DNA of 64,000 bases, from NCBI RefSeq assembly GCF_023016805.1, contig NZ_JALKCH010000008.1, positions 52,877 to 116,876 of the forward strand, written 5' to 3'. The notes beneath the pieces are model-generated. The model did no database searches. It saw only the letters and a list, made by a program, of their open reading frames with translations, and was not told where the DNA came from. Below, in pieces: positions 47,879 through 58,309 of the stretch; position 1 is the stretch's first letter; every line of letters begins with the position of its first letter. Origin of the DNA: Ancylobacter crimeensis (GTDB taxonomy: Bacteria > Pseudomonadota > Alphaproteobacteria > Rhizobiales > Xanthobacteraceae). Position numbers and translations under genes: made by a program.

Positions 47879-47915
47879 GCGCGATGGCGGACGATGACGG
47901 AGCGCCGGCTTGGGC

Positions 47916-48554
47916 CTAATGCAGCCAGCCGGGAAAGATGACGCCCAGCGCGTCGCCGATCATCTCCATGGCGATGGCGGCAAGGACGATGCCCATCAGC
48001 CGCTTGGCGACCGACAGCACGGTCGGTGAGAGTCGTGTGCCGAGCCATGGCGCCAGCAGCATCACCGCGGCGAAGAAGGCGAGATAGACCGCGAGCCCGG
48101 TGTAGAAGCCGGCGACCTCGGCCCGGCTGCGCGCGCTGTCGGCATAGACGATGATCGTCGCCATCGTGCCGGGGCCCAGCGAAAGCGGCAGGCCAAGCGG
48201 GTAGATGCCGGGATTGTCGGCGGCACGATACTGGGTCTGCTCGCCGGGCGTGCCCTTGTGCGAGGCATGCTCCTCACCATTCAGCATGGAGAGTGCGATC
48301 AGCAGCACCAGCAAACCGCCGGCGAGGCGGAAATGCGCGACATCGATGCCGAACAGCGCCAGCACCCAATTGCCGGCCAGCGCGCAGACCAAGGCGCCGA
48401 TGCTCACCGTGGCAAGGAGCGCCAGCAGCGCGCTGCGCCGGCCCGCCGCATCCAGATCCTCCGTCAGTGCCAGGAAGATCGGAACGGTGCTGAGAGGGCC
48501 CATGATGGCGAACAGGGCCGCGAACAGCTTGGCGGCAAGCGACAGGTCGATCAT
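47916..48554 (-). CDS. MarC-family membrane protein
   Basis: The 212-residue protein has six transmembrane helices. The conserved start AAKLFAALFAIMGPLSTVPI, followed by FLALT, and the PLGLPLSLGPGTMATIIVYA segment define the MarC/UPF0056 family, whose function is not known. It is convergent with the biotin carboxylase gene and lies downstream of cysW on the same strand, at the place cysA often takes. Confidence 0.92.
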   Translation of the reverse strand: MIDLSLAAKLFAALFAIMGPLSTVPIFLALTEDLDAAGRRSALLALLATVSIGALVCALAGNWVLALFGIDVAHFRLAGGLLVLLIALSMLNGEEHASHKGTPGEQTQYRAADNPGIYPLGLPLSLGPGTMATIIVYADSARSRAEVAGFYTGLAVYLAFFAAVMLLAPWLGTRLSPTVLSVAKRLMGIVLAAIAMEMIGDALGVIFPGWLH

Positions 48555-48655
48555 GCAGGCCTCCGGCGCGACAATTCTGTTGAGGTGCCCGATTTGCGGA
48601 ACGCTGCCAATGGCCGGCGCGGCGAATCCGCCCGAAATGCGCGGTCAGGCCGGCT

Positions 48656-49546
48656 TCAGTGTCCTGCCCCGCCGGCACGGCGCACCGCATTGGCGTCGAG
48701 CCGTTCGATCACGGCCTTGGCGATGAGGGTGAAGAGGGCGACGCCGGCCAGGATGGTGGCCACGGCGAAGGCCGCCACCGCGTTGTTGTCCTGGTAGAGC
48801 AACTCGATCTGCAGCGGCAGGGTGTTGGTCTGGCCGCGGATGTTGCCGGAGACCACAGACACCGCGCCGAACTCGCCCATCACCCGCGCATTGCACAGCG
48901 CCGCGCCGTAGAGGAGGGCGAAACGGACGTTCGGCAGCGTGACGAGCCGCAGGATGCGCCAGCCGCCGGCCCCGAGCGTGACGGCCGCCTCTTCCTCCTC
49001 GGAGCCCTGTGCCAGCATCAGCGGGATGAGTTCGCGCGCCACGAAGGGCGCGGTGACGAACAGGCTGGCGAGGATGATGGCGGGCACCGCGAACATGATG
49101 CGGATGTCGTGCGCCTCGAGGAACGGTCCGAGCAGGCCCTGTCCGCCATAGACGAACAGATAGGCGACGCCGGCGATGATCGGCGAGATCGAGAAGGGCA
49201 ACTCCACCAGCGCCAGCAGCAGCCCGCGGCCTGGGAAGCGGAACTTGGCGATGGCCCAGGCGGCGGCGATGCCGAAGGCGATGTTGATCGGCACCACCAC
49301 GAGTGCGGTGAAGATCGTGAGCCCGATGGCATAGCGGGTGTCCGGATCGGCGAAGGAGGCAAGATAGGCCGCCGTGCCATGCCGGAACGCCTGGTGGAAG
49401 ATCGCGGCGAGCGGCGCCACCAGAACGAACAGCGTGGCGAACAGAACGATGCCGATCAGCAGGCGACGCGTCAGCTTCCCGTCGCCGACCCGCAGCGGGC
49501 CTGACGCGGTGCGGGTCTTCTCCGTATCCATGGCCGACCCGCTCAT
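48656..49546 (-). CDS. cysW: Sulfate ABC transporter permease
   Basis: The 296-residue inner-membrane permease has six helices and the ABC-permease EAA loop EEEEAAVTLGAGGWRILRLV. GEFGAVSVVSGNIRGQTNTL, followed by PLQIE, is diagnostic for CysW. It forms the sulfate/thiosulfate channel with CysT. Its ATG overlaps the cysT stop. The ATPase gene cysA, which usually follows, is not here. Confidence 0.95.
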   Translation of the reverse strand: MSGSAMDTEKTRTASGPLRVGDGKLTRRLLIGIVLFATLFVLVAPLAAIFHQAFRHGTAAYLASFADPDTRYAIGLTIFTALVVVPINIAFGIAAAWAIAKFRFPGRGLLLALVELPFSISPIIAGVAYLFVYGGQGLLGPFLEAHDIRIMFAVPAIILASLFVTAPFVARELIPLMLAQGSEEEEAAVTLGAGGWRILRLVTLPNVRFALLYGAALCNARVMGEFGAVSVVSGNIRGQTNTLPLQIELLYQDNNAVAAFAVATILAGVALFTLIAKAVIERLDANAVRRAGGAGH

Positions 49547-50376
49547 TTGGCCAGCCCGTAGCGGCGCTGCTGCCAGAGCTGGGTGAGGTTCACCGCCAGC
49601 AGCAGCAGGAAGGCCAGCCCCAGCAGGGTCGCGGCGATGGCGGCGGCGGCCGGGTAGTCATATTCCTCGATACGGATGAAGGTGAGCAGCGACACCACCT
49701 CGGTCTTCAGCGGCAGATTGCCGGCGATGAAGATGATGGCGCCGAACTCGCCCAGCGAACGCGCGAAGCCGAGCGCGGAGCCGGTGATGAAGGCTGGCAG
49801 GATGGCCGGCAGGATCACGGTGCGGAAGATCCGGCCGTCCGAGGCGCCGAGCGTCGCTGCGGCTTCCTCGACATCGGCGGCGAGGTCTTCCAGCACGGGC
49901 TGCACCGTGCGCACCACGAAGGGCAGGCTGGTGAAGGCCATGGCGCAGGCGATGCCGGCGGGGGTGTAGGCGACCTTGATACCGAGCTGGGCCAGCGGCG
50001 CGCCGAACCAGCCATTGCTGGCGAACAGTGCGGAGAGCGATAGCCCGGCGACCGCCGTCGGCAAAGCGAAGGGCACGTCCACCAGCGCGTCGAGCAGGCG
50101 CTTGCCGGGAAACTCGTAACGCACCAGCACCCAGGCGAGAGCGAGGCCGTAGATCGCATTGAACACCGTTGCGGCGGCGGCGGTGGTGAGAGTGATGCGG
50201 AACGCCGAGAGCGTGCGCGGCCCGGTCATGATCACGATGTAGCGGGCGAAGCCGATATCGGCGGCCTGCCACACCAGCGCGCCCAGCGGCAGCAGCACGA
50301 TGAGGCTGAGATACAGCACCGTGAAGCCGAGGGCGAGCGGGAAGCCGGGGATGACGCGGCTGATGTCGCGGCTCAT
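49543..50376 (-). CDS. cysT: Sulfate ABC transporter permease
   Basis: The 277-residue permease has family segments LVDVPFALPTAVAGLSLSAL, EEAAATLGASDGRIFRTVIL (EAA loop) and SLGEFGAIIFIAGNLPLKTE. Start 50376 gives the standard N-terminus VIPGFPLALGFTVLYLSLIV. The in-frame extension to 50517 is not family-like. A hairpin at 50429-50456 separates it from cysP upstream. Confidence 0.95.
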   Translation of the reverse strand: MSRDISRVIPGFPLALGFTVLYLSLIVLLPLGALVWQAADIGFARYIVIMTGPRTLSAFRITLTTAAAATVFNAIYGLALAWVLVRYEFPGKRLLDALVDVPFALPTAVAGLSLSALFASNGWFGAPLAQLGIKVAYTPAGIACAMAFTSLPFVVRTVQPVLEDLAADVEEAAATLGASDGRIFRTVILPAILPAFITGSALGFARSLGEFGAIIFIAGNLPLKTEVVSLLTFIRIEEYDYPAAAAIAATLLGLAFLLLLAVNLTQLWQQRRYGLAK

Positions 50377-50428
50377 AACGCGGCCCACATGGCGGCTCTC
50401 TCGGCCTCTTCTGTCGTGCAGGGAACCC

Positions 50429-50456
50429 GGCCCCGGATTGTGCCGGTTCCGGGGCC
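50429..50456 (-). other. Hairpin between cysP and cysT
   Basis: A perfect 9-bp stem, GGCCCCGGA with TCCGGGGCC, closes a 10-base loop. It lies after the cysP stop on the minus strand and has no T-run. Such stems often stabilise the message of a binding protein relative to its permeases. Confidence 0.5.
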
Positions 50457-50541
50457 ATGCCGCAAATGGCCGGCAATGTCCAGTGCGCAGGGGAGATCGA
50501 CGGGCGCCGGGCGGCACCCGTCCTGTCTCATGCGCCGCCCG

Positions 50542-51576
50542 TCACTGTGCGACGAAGAGGGTGTCGAGCTTGCCGCCGGAGGCGAAGTGCTCCTTCTGGA
50601 CGTTTGCCCAGCTGCCCAGCGCGTCCTCCACCTTCAGCAGGCGGACGGGGACGAATTTCGCCTTGAATTCCTCGGCCACCTTGGCGTCGACCACGCGATT
50701 GTTGAACTGCGCCGCCACCTTCTGGCCTTCCGGCGAATAGAGGAAGGTAAGGTAGTCGGTCGCGATCTGCCGCGAGCCGCGCTTGTCCACCACCTTGTCG
50801 ACCACGCTCACCGGGAATTCGGCGAGCAGGCTGACCGGCGGCACGACCACCTCGAAGCCCTTGTCCTTATAGGCGTCGCGCACGCCGAGCACCTCGGACT
50901 CGAAGGTGATCAGCACGTCGCCCTGCTCGCGGTCAACGAAGGAGGTGGTCGCCGCGCGCCCGCCGGTGTCGAACACCACCACATTGCCGAGCAGCTTCTT
51001 GGCGAAGGCGTCCGCCTTGGTGGTGTCGCCCTTGAAGGTCTCGAGCGCGAAGGCATAGGCGGCGAGATAGGTGTAGCGGGCATTGCCGGATGTCTTGGGG
51101 TTGGGGAAGACCAGTTTCACGTCGTCCCGTACCAGATCGTCCCAGTTCTTGATGCCCTTGGGGTTGCCCTTGCGCACCAGGAAGGCGGGGAAGGAGTACC
51201 AGGGCGAGGAGGCGTTGGGCAGGCGCCCCTGCCAGTCCTTGGCGACGAAGCCCTTGTCGACCAGGAACTGGATGTCGGTGATCTGGTTGAAGGTCACCAC
51301 GTCGGCGTCGAGCCCCTCGACGATGGAGCGCGCCTGCTTGGAGGTGCCGGCATGGCTCTGCTTGATGGTGAGCTCCTTGCCGGTCTTCGTCTTGTAGGCC
51401 GGGACGAACTGGGCGTTGACGGCCTCGAACACCTCGCGCGCCACGTCATAGGAGGCGTTCAGAAGGGTGGTCGGCTCATCGGCACGGGCCGCGCCCGCGC
51501 CGAGCGCCCCGGTCACCAGCGGGGCAAGGGCGGCGACGAGCGCGGCATTGAGAAGCTGGCGGCGCGACAGGCGCAT
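50542..51576 (-). CDS. cysP: Sulfate-binding periplasmic protein
   Basis: The 344-residue binding protein has a twin-arginine-like signal (RLSRRQLLNAALVAALAPLV). The sulfate-family motifs are LLNASYDVAREVFEAVNAQF, VTFNQITDIQFLVDKGF and NPKTSGNARYTYLAAYAFAL. It delivers sulfate or thiosulfate to CysT/CysW. A set of TGAAAT half-sites lies just upstream of the gene and probably controls it. I cannot tell CysP from Sbp by eye. Confidence 0.92.
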   Translation of the reverse strand: MRLSRRQLLNAALVAALAPLVTGALGAGAARADEPTTLLNASYDVAREVFEAVNAQFVPAYKTKTGKELTIKQSHAGTSKQARSIVEGLDADVVTFNQITDIQFLVDKGFVAKDWQGRLPNASSPWYSFPAFLVRKGNPKGIKNWDDLVRDDVKLVFPNPKTSGNARYTYLAAYAFALETFKGDTTKADAFAKKLLGNVVVFDTGGRAATTSFVDREQGDVLITFESEVLGVRDAYKDKGFEVVVPPVSLLAEFPVSVVDKVVDKRGSRQIATDYLTFLYSPEGQKVAAQFNNRVVDAKVAEEFKAKFVPVRLLKVEDALGSWANVQKEHFASGGKLDTLFVAQ

Positions 51577-51600
51577 GGGACTCTCCGGTCGATAAAATGC

Positions 51601-51630
51601 ATTTCAGAAGAGTGAAATTATCAATTTCAC
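51601..51630. promoter_or_regulatory. Operator array upstream of cysP (three TGAAAT half-sites)
   Basis: GTGAAATT (51612-51619) and AATTTCAC (51623-51630) form a perfect 8-bp inverted repeat with a 3-base gap. A further ATTTCA at 51601-51606 makes a second, overlapping palindrome with the middle TGAAAT. The array sits 25 bases upstream of the cysP ATG in a locally AT-rich stretch. A CysB-like LysR regulator is the obvious candidate, but the gene is not here. Confidence 0.6.
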
Positions 51631-51702
51631 AATCGTAATCGACCTAGCACACCCCTTGTCGCTGAGGAAAGTGCAAAAATGCGTGTCCGCCCCGCGTGGC
51701 GA

Positions 51703-52635
51703 TCAGGACGGCCGACGCGCCCGTGGCAAAGGCAGCCGCAAGCCGAGCCGCCCAGCGATGGTGCCGGTGGCGATGAAGGCAAGTCCAAGCCCTTGCGCCA
51801 CCCCCAGAGGATGGCCGTAGATCAGCCAGTCCACCGCGATCGCGACCAGCGGATAGACGAACGTCAGGATGGCGATGGCCGGCGTCTTCAGGCGCGGAAA
51901 GGCCGAATACATCAGCACATAGGCGATGCCGGTGTGCAGCACGCCGATGCCGATCAGCCACGGCCAGGCGGTTGGAGGTATGGGCGCGCTCCAGTCGGCG
52001 AAGGGGCCGAGCAGCACGATGCCGGTCAGCGTCTGGCAGAAGGCGGTGACCTCCGGGCGCTGGTCGCCAAGACCCTTGGCCAGCAGCGTGCCGGCGGCGT
52101 AGAGCATCGCACCCACCAGCGCCATGCCGATGCCGGCGACCCAGTGCGCATCCGGGGTGGCACCGAAGCCGGTCAACCCGCTCGCCAGCACGACGCCGAG
52201 AAAGGCGAGCGCCATCCAGCCGAGCTGTGCCGCGCTCGCCCGCTCGCCCAGCAGCGCCATGCCGAGCAGCACCACGAAAAAGGGCTGGATGTGGTAGACG
52301 ATCGTGGCGGTGGCAATGGTGGTCATCCGCATCGCCGCGAAGAAGCAGGTCCAGGTGAGAACCGTACAGACGCCGGCGAGCGCGGCGCGCATCAGGTGCC
52401 GGGCCTTGAGCCGGTCTGCCCGCAATTCGCCGCGCAATACGCACCATGCGCCGAGGAACAGGCTGCCGAACACGCAACGCCAGAACACGATGCGCACCGG
52501 ATCGAGTCCCGACTGGGTGGCAAAGGCGCCGACCGTGCCCGCGATAGTCATGGCAAGCGCCAAAGCGGCACCGGGCGGCAGGCTGAAGCCGCGAGCAGGC
52601 AGGGGCAGGCCGGTGGCGGATTCGGCGGCGGACAT
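51703..52635 (-). CDS. DMT-superfamily (EamA) transporter
   Basis: The 310-residue membrane protein has ten predicted helices in two EamA repeats (about residues 14-140 and 160-295). Features include ATIVYHIQPFFVVLLGMALL and FPRLKTPAIAILTFVYPLVA, followed by IAVDWLIYG. Such proteins export amino acids or small metabolites; the substrate is unknown. The ATG at 52635 is chosen because the first helix follows at the normal distance. It is divergent from a LysR gene that probably controls it. Confidence 0.9.
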   Translation of the reverse strand: MSAAESATGLPLPARGFSLPPGAALALAMTIAGTVGAFATQSGLDPVRIVFWRCVFGSLFLGAWCVLRGELRADRLKARHLMRAALAGVCTVLTWTCFFAAMRMTTIATATIVYHIQPFFVVLLGMALLGERASAAQLGWMALAFLGVVLASGLTGFGATPDAHWVAGIGMALVGAMLYAAGTLLAKGLGDQRPEVTAFCQTLTGIVLLGPFADWSAPIPPTAWPWLIGIGVLHTGIAYVLMYSAFPRLKTPAIAILTFVYPLVAIAVDWLIYGHPLGVAQGLGLAFIATGTIAGRLGLRLPLPRARRPS

Positions 52636-52712
52636 GGGGCGGGCCTCGATTGGCGGAGCGGGGAGTCTCCGCCGCGGCATGTATCCAATCAAACGAATAG
52701 ATCGGAAGGCTG

Positions 52713-52731
52713 CCATCTGTCATGCTGATGG
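52713..52731. promoter_or_regulatory. Possible LysR operator at the regulator's start
   Basis: CCATC and GATGG are separated by 9 bases, and T52716 and A52728 stand 11 bases apart (T-N11-A). It abuts the LysR ATG at 52733, where an autorepression site would lie. Arms of five bases leave room for chance. Confidence 0.4.
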
Positions 52732-52732
52732 A

Positions 52733-53590
52733 ATGACACCACATCTCGACCTCGACTTGCTGCGTTCCTTCGTAACCGTGGTGGAGGCGGGCACGCTGTC
52801 GGCGGCGGCCCCGCGGATCGGGCGCAGCCAGTCGGCAGTGAGCATGCAGATCCAGCGCCTGGAGCAGAGCCTCGGCGCTCCGCTGCTGCTGCGGCTGCCG
52901 CGCTCGGTCGAGCTGACCCCGGCGGGGGCCGATTTCCTCGTCTATGCGCGTCGGTTGCTGAAGCTCTCGGAAGAAGCAGTCGCCAGCATCTCCCGGCCGG
53001 TGGAAACCGGGCTGGTGCGGCTTGGCGTGCCGGACGACTATGCCGCCATGCTGCTGCCGCAGGCCCTCGCCCGCTTCGCCGAGGCGCATCCGCGGGTGGC
53101 GCTGGAGGTGGTATGCGAGCCCTCGACCCACCTTCTGCCGGCGATCGGGGAGGGGAGGCTCGATCTCGCTATCGTCACCGGCACCCGCCCGCATCGCATC
53201 GAGGTGCTGCGCCGTGAGCCGCTGGTGTGGGTCGCCTCGCCCCATCATGTGCCGTGGATGGAGGATCCGCTGCCGGTCGCGCTGTTCGAACCCGGCTGCT
53301 CGGCGCGGATGAACGTGATCGACGCGCTCGGCGCCGCCGGGCGGGCGTATCGCGGCGTGTGTTCCAGCGCCTCCCTGCTGGGGGTGACGGCGGTGGTGGA
53401 GGCCGGTCTCGCCGTGGCCGGGCTTGCGGCCTGCAGCGTGCCGCCGCAGCTCAAGGTCATCGGCGAGGCCGAGGGCCTGCCGCCACTCGCGCTGCTGGAG
53501 ATGTGCCTGCTGCGCCATCCCGGCGCCGAGACACCCGCTGTGCTGCGGCTGGAGGAGGTGCTGCGTCGGGAACTTGCAAGCCTGCGCTGA
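52733..53590 (+). CDS. LysR-family transcriptional regulator
   Basis: The 285-residue protein has an N-terminal HTH (LDLLRSFVTVVEAGTLSAAA; GRSQSAVSMQIQRLEQSLGA) and a LysR effector domain from about residue 90 (GLVRLGVPDDYAAMLLPQAL). The ATG at 52733 puts the HTH at the usual distance from the start; the frame extends far upstream over the divergent transporter without family similarity. It likely regulates that EamA transporter. Confidence 0.9.
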   Translation: MTPHLDLDLLRSFVTVVEAGTLSAAAPRIGRSQSAVSMQIQRLEQSLGAPLLLRLPRSVELTPAGADFLVYARRLLKLSEEAVASISRPVETGLVRLGVPDDYAAMLLPQALARFAEAHPRVALEVVCEPSTHLLPAIGEGRLDLAIVTGTRPHRIEVLRREPLVWVASPHHVPWMEDPLPVALFEPGCSARMNVIDALGAAGRAYRGVCSSASLLGVTAVVEAGLAVAGLAACSVPPQLKVIGEAEGLPPLALLEMCLLRHPGAETPAVLRLEEVLRRELASLR

Positions 53591-53679
53591 AGCGGGTTGC
53601 CTCGCGGTGCGGGGCAAAGCGTGCTAGAGCCTTTTCCCCGAAAGTCGACGGGCTTTCGCCAAACAGGAAGGCGCTTTTC

Positions 53680-54417
53680 GTGTCGCTCGACATCAAGATC
53701 TGCGGGCTCAGCACCCCCGAGACGCTCGACGCCGCGCTCGGCGCCGGGGCGGATCTGGTCGGCCTCGTGTTCTTCGCGAAAAGCCCGCGCAACGTAACTC
53801 TGGACACCGCCAGACGCCTCGCTGCCCGGGCCCGCGGGCGGGCCAGCCTCGTCGCGCTGACCGTGGATGCGACCGATGCCGAGCTCGCCGCCATCATCGA
53901 GAAGGTGTCGCCAGACCTCCTCCAGCTTCATGGCCATGAGGGCCCCGAGCGGGTCGCCGCCATCCGGGCCCGCTTCGGGCGGCCGGTGATGAAGGCGGTG
54001 GGCATCGCCGAGGCGGCCGATGTGGCTGCCGCTCGCGCCTATGAAGGCGCCGCCGACCGGCTTCTGCTGGACGCCAAGCCACCACGCGGCGCCATGCTGC
54101 CCGGCGGCAATGGGTTACCTTTCGACTGGAGCCTGATCGCCGATTTCACACCCGCCGGCCCCGATATGCTTGACGGGCCGAAGCCCTTTATGTTGTCAGG
54201 AGGCCTGACCCCGGAGACGGTGGGCGAGGCGCTCCGCCTGACCCGCGCGCCCGGCGTCGACGTGTCGTCCGGCGTCGAGAGCGCACCGGGCGTGAAGGAT
54301 CCCGAACGGATCGTCGCTTTCGTGCAAGCCGCGCGGGCCGCCGCCCGCCATGCTCGCGGGATCGCGACATCCGTGCGCGCCGTTTCCCGGCGCGCGGCCG
54401 AAGACATGAAGACCTGA
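53680..54417 (+). CDS. trpF: Phosphoribosylanthranilate isomerase
   Basis: The 245-residue TIM-barrel enzyme performs the third step from anthranilate to tryptophan. It has the catalytic Cys in DIKICGLSTPETL, then GADLVGLVFFAKSPRNV, LLQLHGHEGPERVAAIR and FMLSGGLTPETV, and ends with GVDVSSGVESAPGVKD (phosphate binding). The GTG at 53680 has AGGAAG nine bases upstream. The C-terminal 30 residues are an Ala/Arg-rich extension. trpB follows after 73 bases. Confidence 0.95.
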   Translation: MSLDIKICGLSTPETLDAALGAGADLVGLVFFAKSPRNVTLDTARRLAARARGRASLVALTVDATDAELAAIIEKVSPDLLQLHGHEGPERVAAIRARFGRPVMKAVGIAEAADVAAARAYEGAADRLLLDAKPPRGAMLPGGNGLPFDWSLIADFTPAGPDMLDGPKPFMLSGGLTPETVGEALRLTRAPGVDVSSGVESAPGVKDPERIVAFVQAARAAARHARGIATSVRAVSRRAAEDMKT

Positions 54418-54490
54418 GGAACGCGCCGTGCCCCTCGGGGTCATTTCCGGGCACGCCGTGCCGCGGCCGCAACGAGACGAGTGAAGCTCC

Positions 54491-55698
<1,208 letters not shown>

Positions 55699-55702
<4 letters not shown>

Positions 55703-56559
55703 GTGCCGACATGACCCGTACCCCGACCCGCCTGACCCACCGCTTCAAGGCCTGCGCCGCCGAGGGCCGCGCCGCACTCGTGACCTTCATCACGGCCGGC
55801 GACCCGGACCTCGCCACCTCGCAGGCGATCCTGAACGCGCTGCCGGGCGCCGGCGCCGACGTGATCGAGCTCGGCGTGCCCTTCACCGACCCGATGGCCG
55901 ACGGCCCGGCGATCCAGGCCGGCGGCCTGCGCGCGCTGAAGGGCGGACAGACGCTGGCCAAGACCATCGCCATGGTGCGCGCCTTCCGCGCCACCGACGA
56001 TGCCACGCCGATCGTGCTGATGGGCTATTACAACCCGATCTACATCTATGGCGTCGACCGCTTCCTCGCCGATGCCATCGCCGCCGGCGTCGACGGCGTC
56101 ATCGTGGTGGACCTGCCGCCGGAGGAGGATCGCGAGCTCTGTCTGCCGGCGCTGGCGGCGGGTCTCGACTTCATCCGCCTCGCGACGCCGACGACCGATG
56201 ACAAGCGGCTGCCTACCGTCCTCGCGAACACGGCGGGCTTCGTCTATTACGTCTCGATCACTGGAATCACCGGCTCGGCGACGCCGGATCCTTCCGCGGT
56301 CACCGGCGCCGTGGCGCGCATCAAGCAACACACCGACCTGCCGGTCGCAGTCGGCTTCGGCGTGCGCACGCCCGAGCAGGCCGCCGCCATTGCCTCAGGT
56401 GCGGACGGTGTCGTGGTCGGCTCGGCGCTGGTCGACGCCGTGCGCGCCAGCCTGGACGGCGAGGGCAACGCCACCGCCGGCACGGTGGAGGCGGTGACCT
56501 CGCTGGTGCGCTCGCTGGCGCAAGCGGTGCGCGGGGTTGGCCGGCAAGCCGCCGAATAA
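55699..56559 (+). CDS. trpA: Tryptophan synthase alpha chain
   Basis: The 286-residue TIM barrel cleaves indole-3-glycerol phosphate. It has the catalytic Glu in [17 protein letters not shown], with the Asp in the same span; [29 protein letters not shown] and the phosphate-binding [11 protein letters not shown] are also present. The start is the GTG overlapping the trpB stop; an ATG at 55711 is an alternative. An intrinsic terminator follows. Confidence 0.96.
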
Positions 56560-56598
56560 AGCTGCCGCAGAATAAGGGGGCTTTCCCCTACGGAACAG

Positions 56599-56638
56599 AA
56601 AACCCGCCCGGAGCCTCCTCCGGACGGGTTTTCGTTTT
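56599..56638. terminator. Bidirectional terminator between trpA and the symporter gene
   Basis: AAAACCCG-C-CCGGAG pairs with CTCCGG-A-CGGGTTTT around CCTC, with one C.A mismatch, followed by CGTTTT on the plus strand. The A-rich 5' side gives a T-run on the minus strand, so both converging genes can end here. Confidence 0.88.
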
Positions 56639-56651
56639 GACGGGGCCGCGC

Positions 56652-58142
56652 TCAGGCCTGCGAGGAGACCGGGCGCGGCGAGACCGCGGACAGCACGAGG
56701 TTGGCGATTACCGCCACCACCACATTCGCCGCGAAAGCGAGCAGGCCGACATAGATCGCGTAGGTGTCCCCGCCGAAGACCAGCTTGTGCACCGGCACCA
56801 GCCCGTCCGAGAACGCGGTGACCGTGCCCCAGCCAATGCCGACCAGCCAGCCGAGCAGCAGCGCCGGGGCGCGGAACCAGCGGGTGAACAGGCTGAACAC
56901 CAGCGCCGGGAAGGTCTGCAGGATCCACAGGCCGCCGAGCAGCTGAAGGTCGATGGCGAACTTGGTCGGCAGGAAGACGATGCAGGCCAGCGCACCGACC
57001 TTCACCACCAGCGAGGCGATCTTCGCCACCTGCGCCTCGCCCGCCTCGGTGACGGCCGGGTTCACATAGGCCTTCCAGACGTTACGGGTGAACAGGTTCG
57101 AGGCGCCGATCGACATCACCGCCGCCGGCACCAGCGCGCCGATGGCGATGGCGGCGAAGGCGAAGCCCGAGAACCAGCCGGGAAACAGCGTCTGGAACAG
57201 CACCGGCACAACGTCGGTCGGGCTGCTGACCTTCACCCCCGCCGCATGGGCCATGTAGCCGAGCAGGGCGATGAGGCCGAGCAGAACGGTGTAGGCCGGC
57301 AGCAGCACCGCGTTGGAGCGGATGGTGTTGGCGCTGCGGGCCGCGAAGATGCCGGTCAGCGTGTGCGGATACATGAAGGCGGCGAGCGCCGAGCCGAGCG
57401 CCAGCGTCGCATAGGGCAGCATCTGCGCATCCTTGAGGATCAGGCCGGTATTGCCGCCCTTCACCTGGAACGCCGCATCCGCCGCGCTGAACACCGCGCC
57501 ATAGCCGCCGAGCTTCATCGGCACGATCACCACCGCGACGATGACGACCACATAGATCATCAGGTCCTTCACGAAGGCGATCAGCGCAGGCGCGCGTAGG
57601 CCCGCCGAGTAGGTGTAGACGGCGAGGATGAGGAAGGCGAGGATGATCGGCAGCTCGCCCTGCAGGCCCATGGCGGAGAGCACCGCCTTCATGCCCACCA
57701 GCTGCAGCGCGATATAGGGCATGGTGGCGACGATGCCGGTGAGCGCGACCGCCAGTTCCAGGAAGCGGTTGTTGTAGGTGCCGTGCACCACGTCGGCCGC
57801 GGTGATGTAGCCCTTGGAATGGGCCAGCTTCCACAGCTTCGGCATCACGACGAAGATGAAGGGATAGACGATGATGGTGTAGGGCAGGGCGAAGAAGCCA
57901 TAGGCGCCCACCGCATAGACCAGCGCCGGCACCGCGATGACGGTGTAGGCGGTGTAGAAGTCGCCGCCGACCAGGAACCAGGTGATCCAGACGCCGAACT
58001 GGCGCCCGCCGAGCCCCCATTCGTCCAGCTTGGCGTGGTTGTCGGCCCGTTTCCAGCCGCTGGCGATGAAGCCCATCACCGTGACGAGCGCGAAGAAGGC
58101 GAGGAAGACCGAAAGCTCGGCCCAGCTATGTACCGCGATCAT
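56652..58142 (-). CDS. Sodium:solute symporter family protein
   Basis: The 496-residue membrane protein has about 13 helices and the SSS-family layout. FLVGGDFYTAYTVIAVPALV, SKGYITAADVVHGTYNN and HTLTGIFAARSANTIRSNAV are typical of carboxylate/amino acid carriers (monocarboxylate or proline-type). Start 58142 overlaps the stop of the DUF3311 gene (ATGA), with GGAAGG upstream. The solute is not predictable; acetate- or pyruvate-like acids are common for DUF3311-linked members. Confidence 0.92.
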   Translation of the reverse strand: MIAVHSWAELSVFLAFFALVTVMGFIASGWKRADNHAKLDEWGLGGRQFGVWITWFLVGGDFYTAYTVIAVPALVYAVGAYGFFALPYTIIVYPFIFVVMPKLWKLAHSKGYITAADVVHGTYNNRFLELAVALTGIVATMPYIALQLVGMKAVLSAMGLQGELPIILAFLILAVYTYSAGLRAPALIAFVKDLMIYVVVIVAVVIVPMKLGGYGAVFSAADAAFQVKGGNTGLILKDAQMLPYATLALGSALAAFMYPHTLTGIFAARSANTIRSNAVLLPAYTVLLGLIALLGYMAHAAGVKVSSPTDVVPVLFQTLFPGWFSGFAFAAIAIGALVPAAVMSIGASNLFTRNVWKAYVNPAVTEAGEAQVAKIASLVVKVGALACIVFLPTKFAIDLQLLGGLWILQTFPALVFSLFTRWFRAPALLLGWLVGIGWGTVTAFSDGLVPVHKLVFGGDTYAIYVGLLAFAANVVVAVIANLVLSAVSPRPVSSQA

Positions 58143-58309
58143 TCTTCCGTCCCCGCCTTCCAAGCCACATAGGTGATGAGCGAGGTCAGCGGCACCCAGA
58201 GCAACTGATACCAGTAGAAAAACGGGAAGCCGAAGAGCTGGGGCTCCATGAAATTGTAGAACGGCACCCATAGGAGCCCTATGAAGGGCAAGATCAGCAG
58301 CCAGCGCAT
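58139..58309 (-). CDS. DUF3311 small membrane protein, symporter partner
   Basis: The 56-residue protein has two helices: MRWLLILPFIGLLWVPFYNF at the N-terminus, and FFYWYQLLWVPLTSLITYVA ending in the polar tail WKAGTEE. DUF3311 proteins accompany sodium:solute symporters as a small second subunit. GAGGAAAA precedes the ATG, and its stop overlaps the symporter start, so the two are translationally coupled. Confidence 0.88.
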   Translation of the reverse strand: MRWLLILPFIGLLWVPFYNFMEPQLFGFPFFYWYQLLWVPLTSLITYVAWKAGTEE

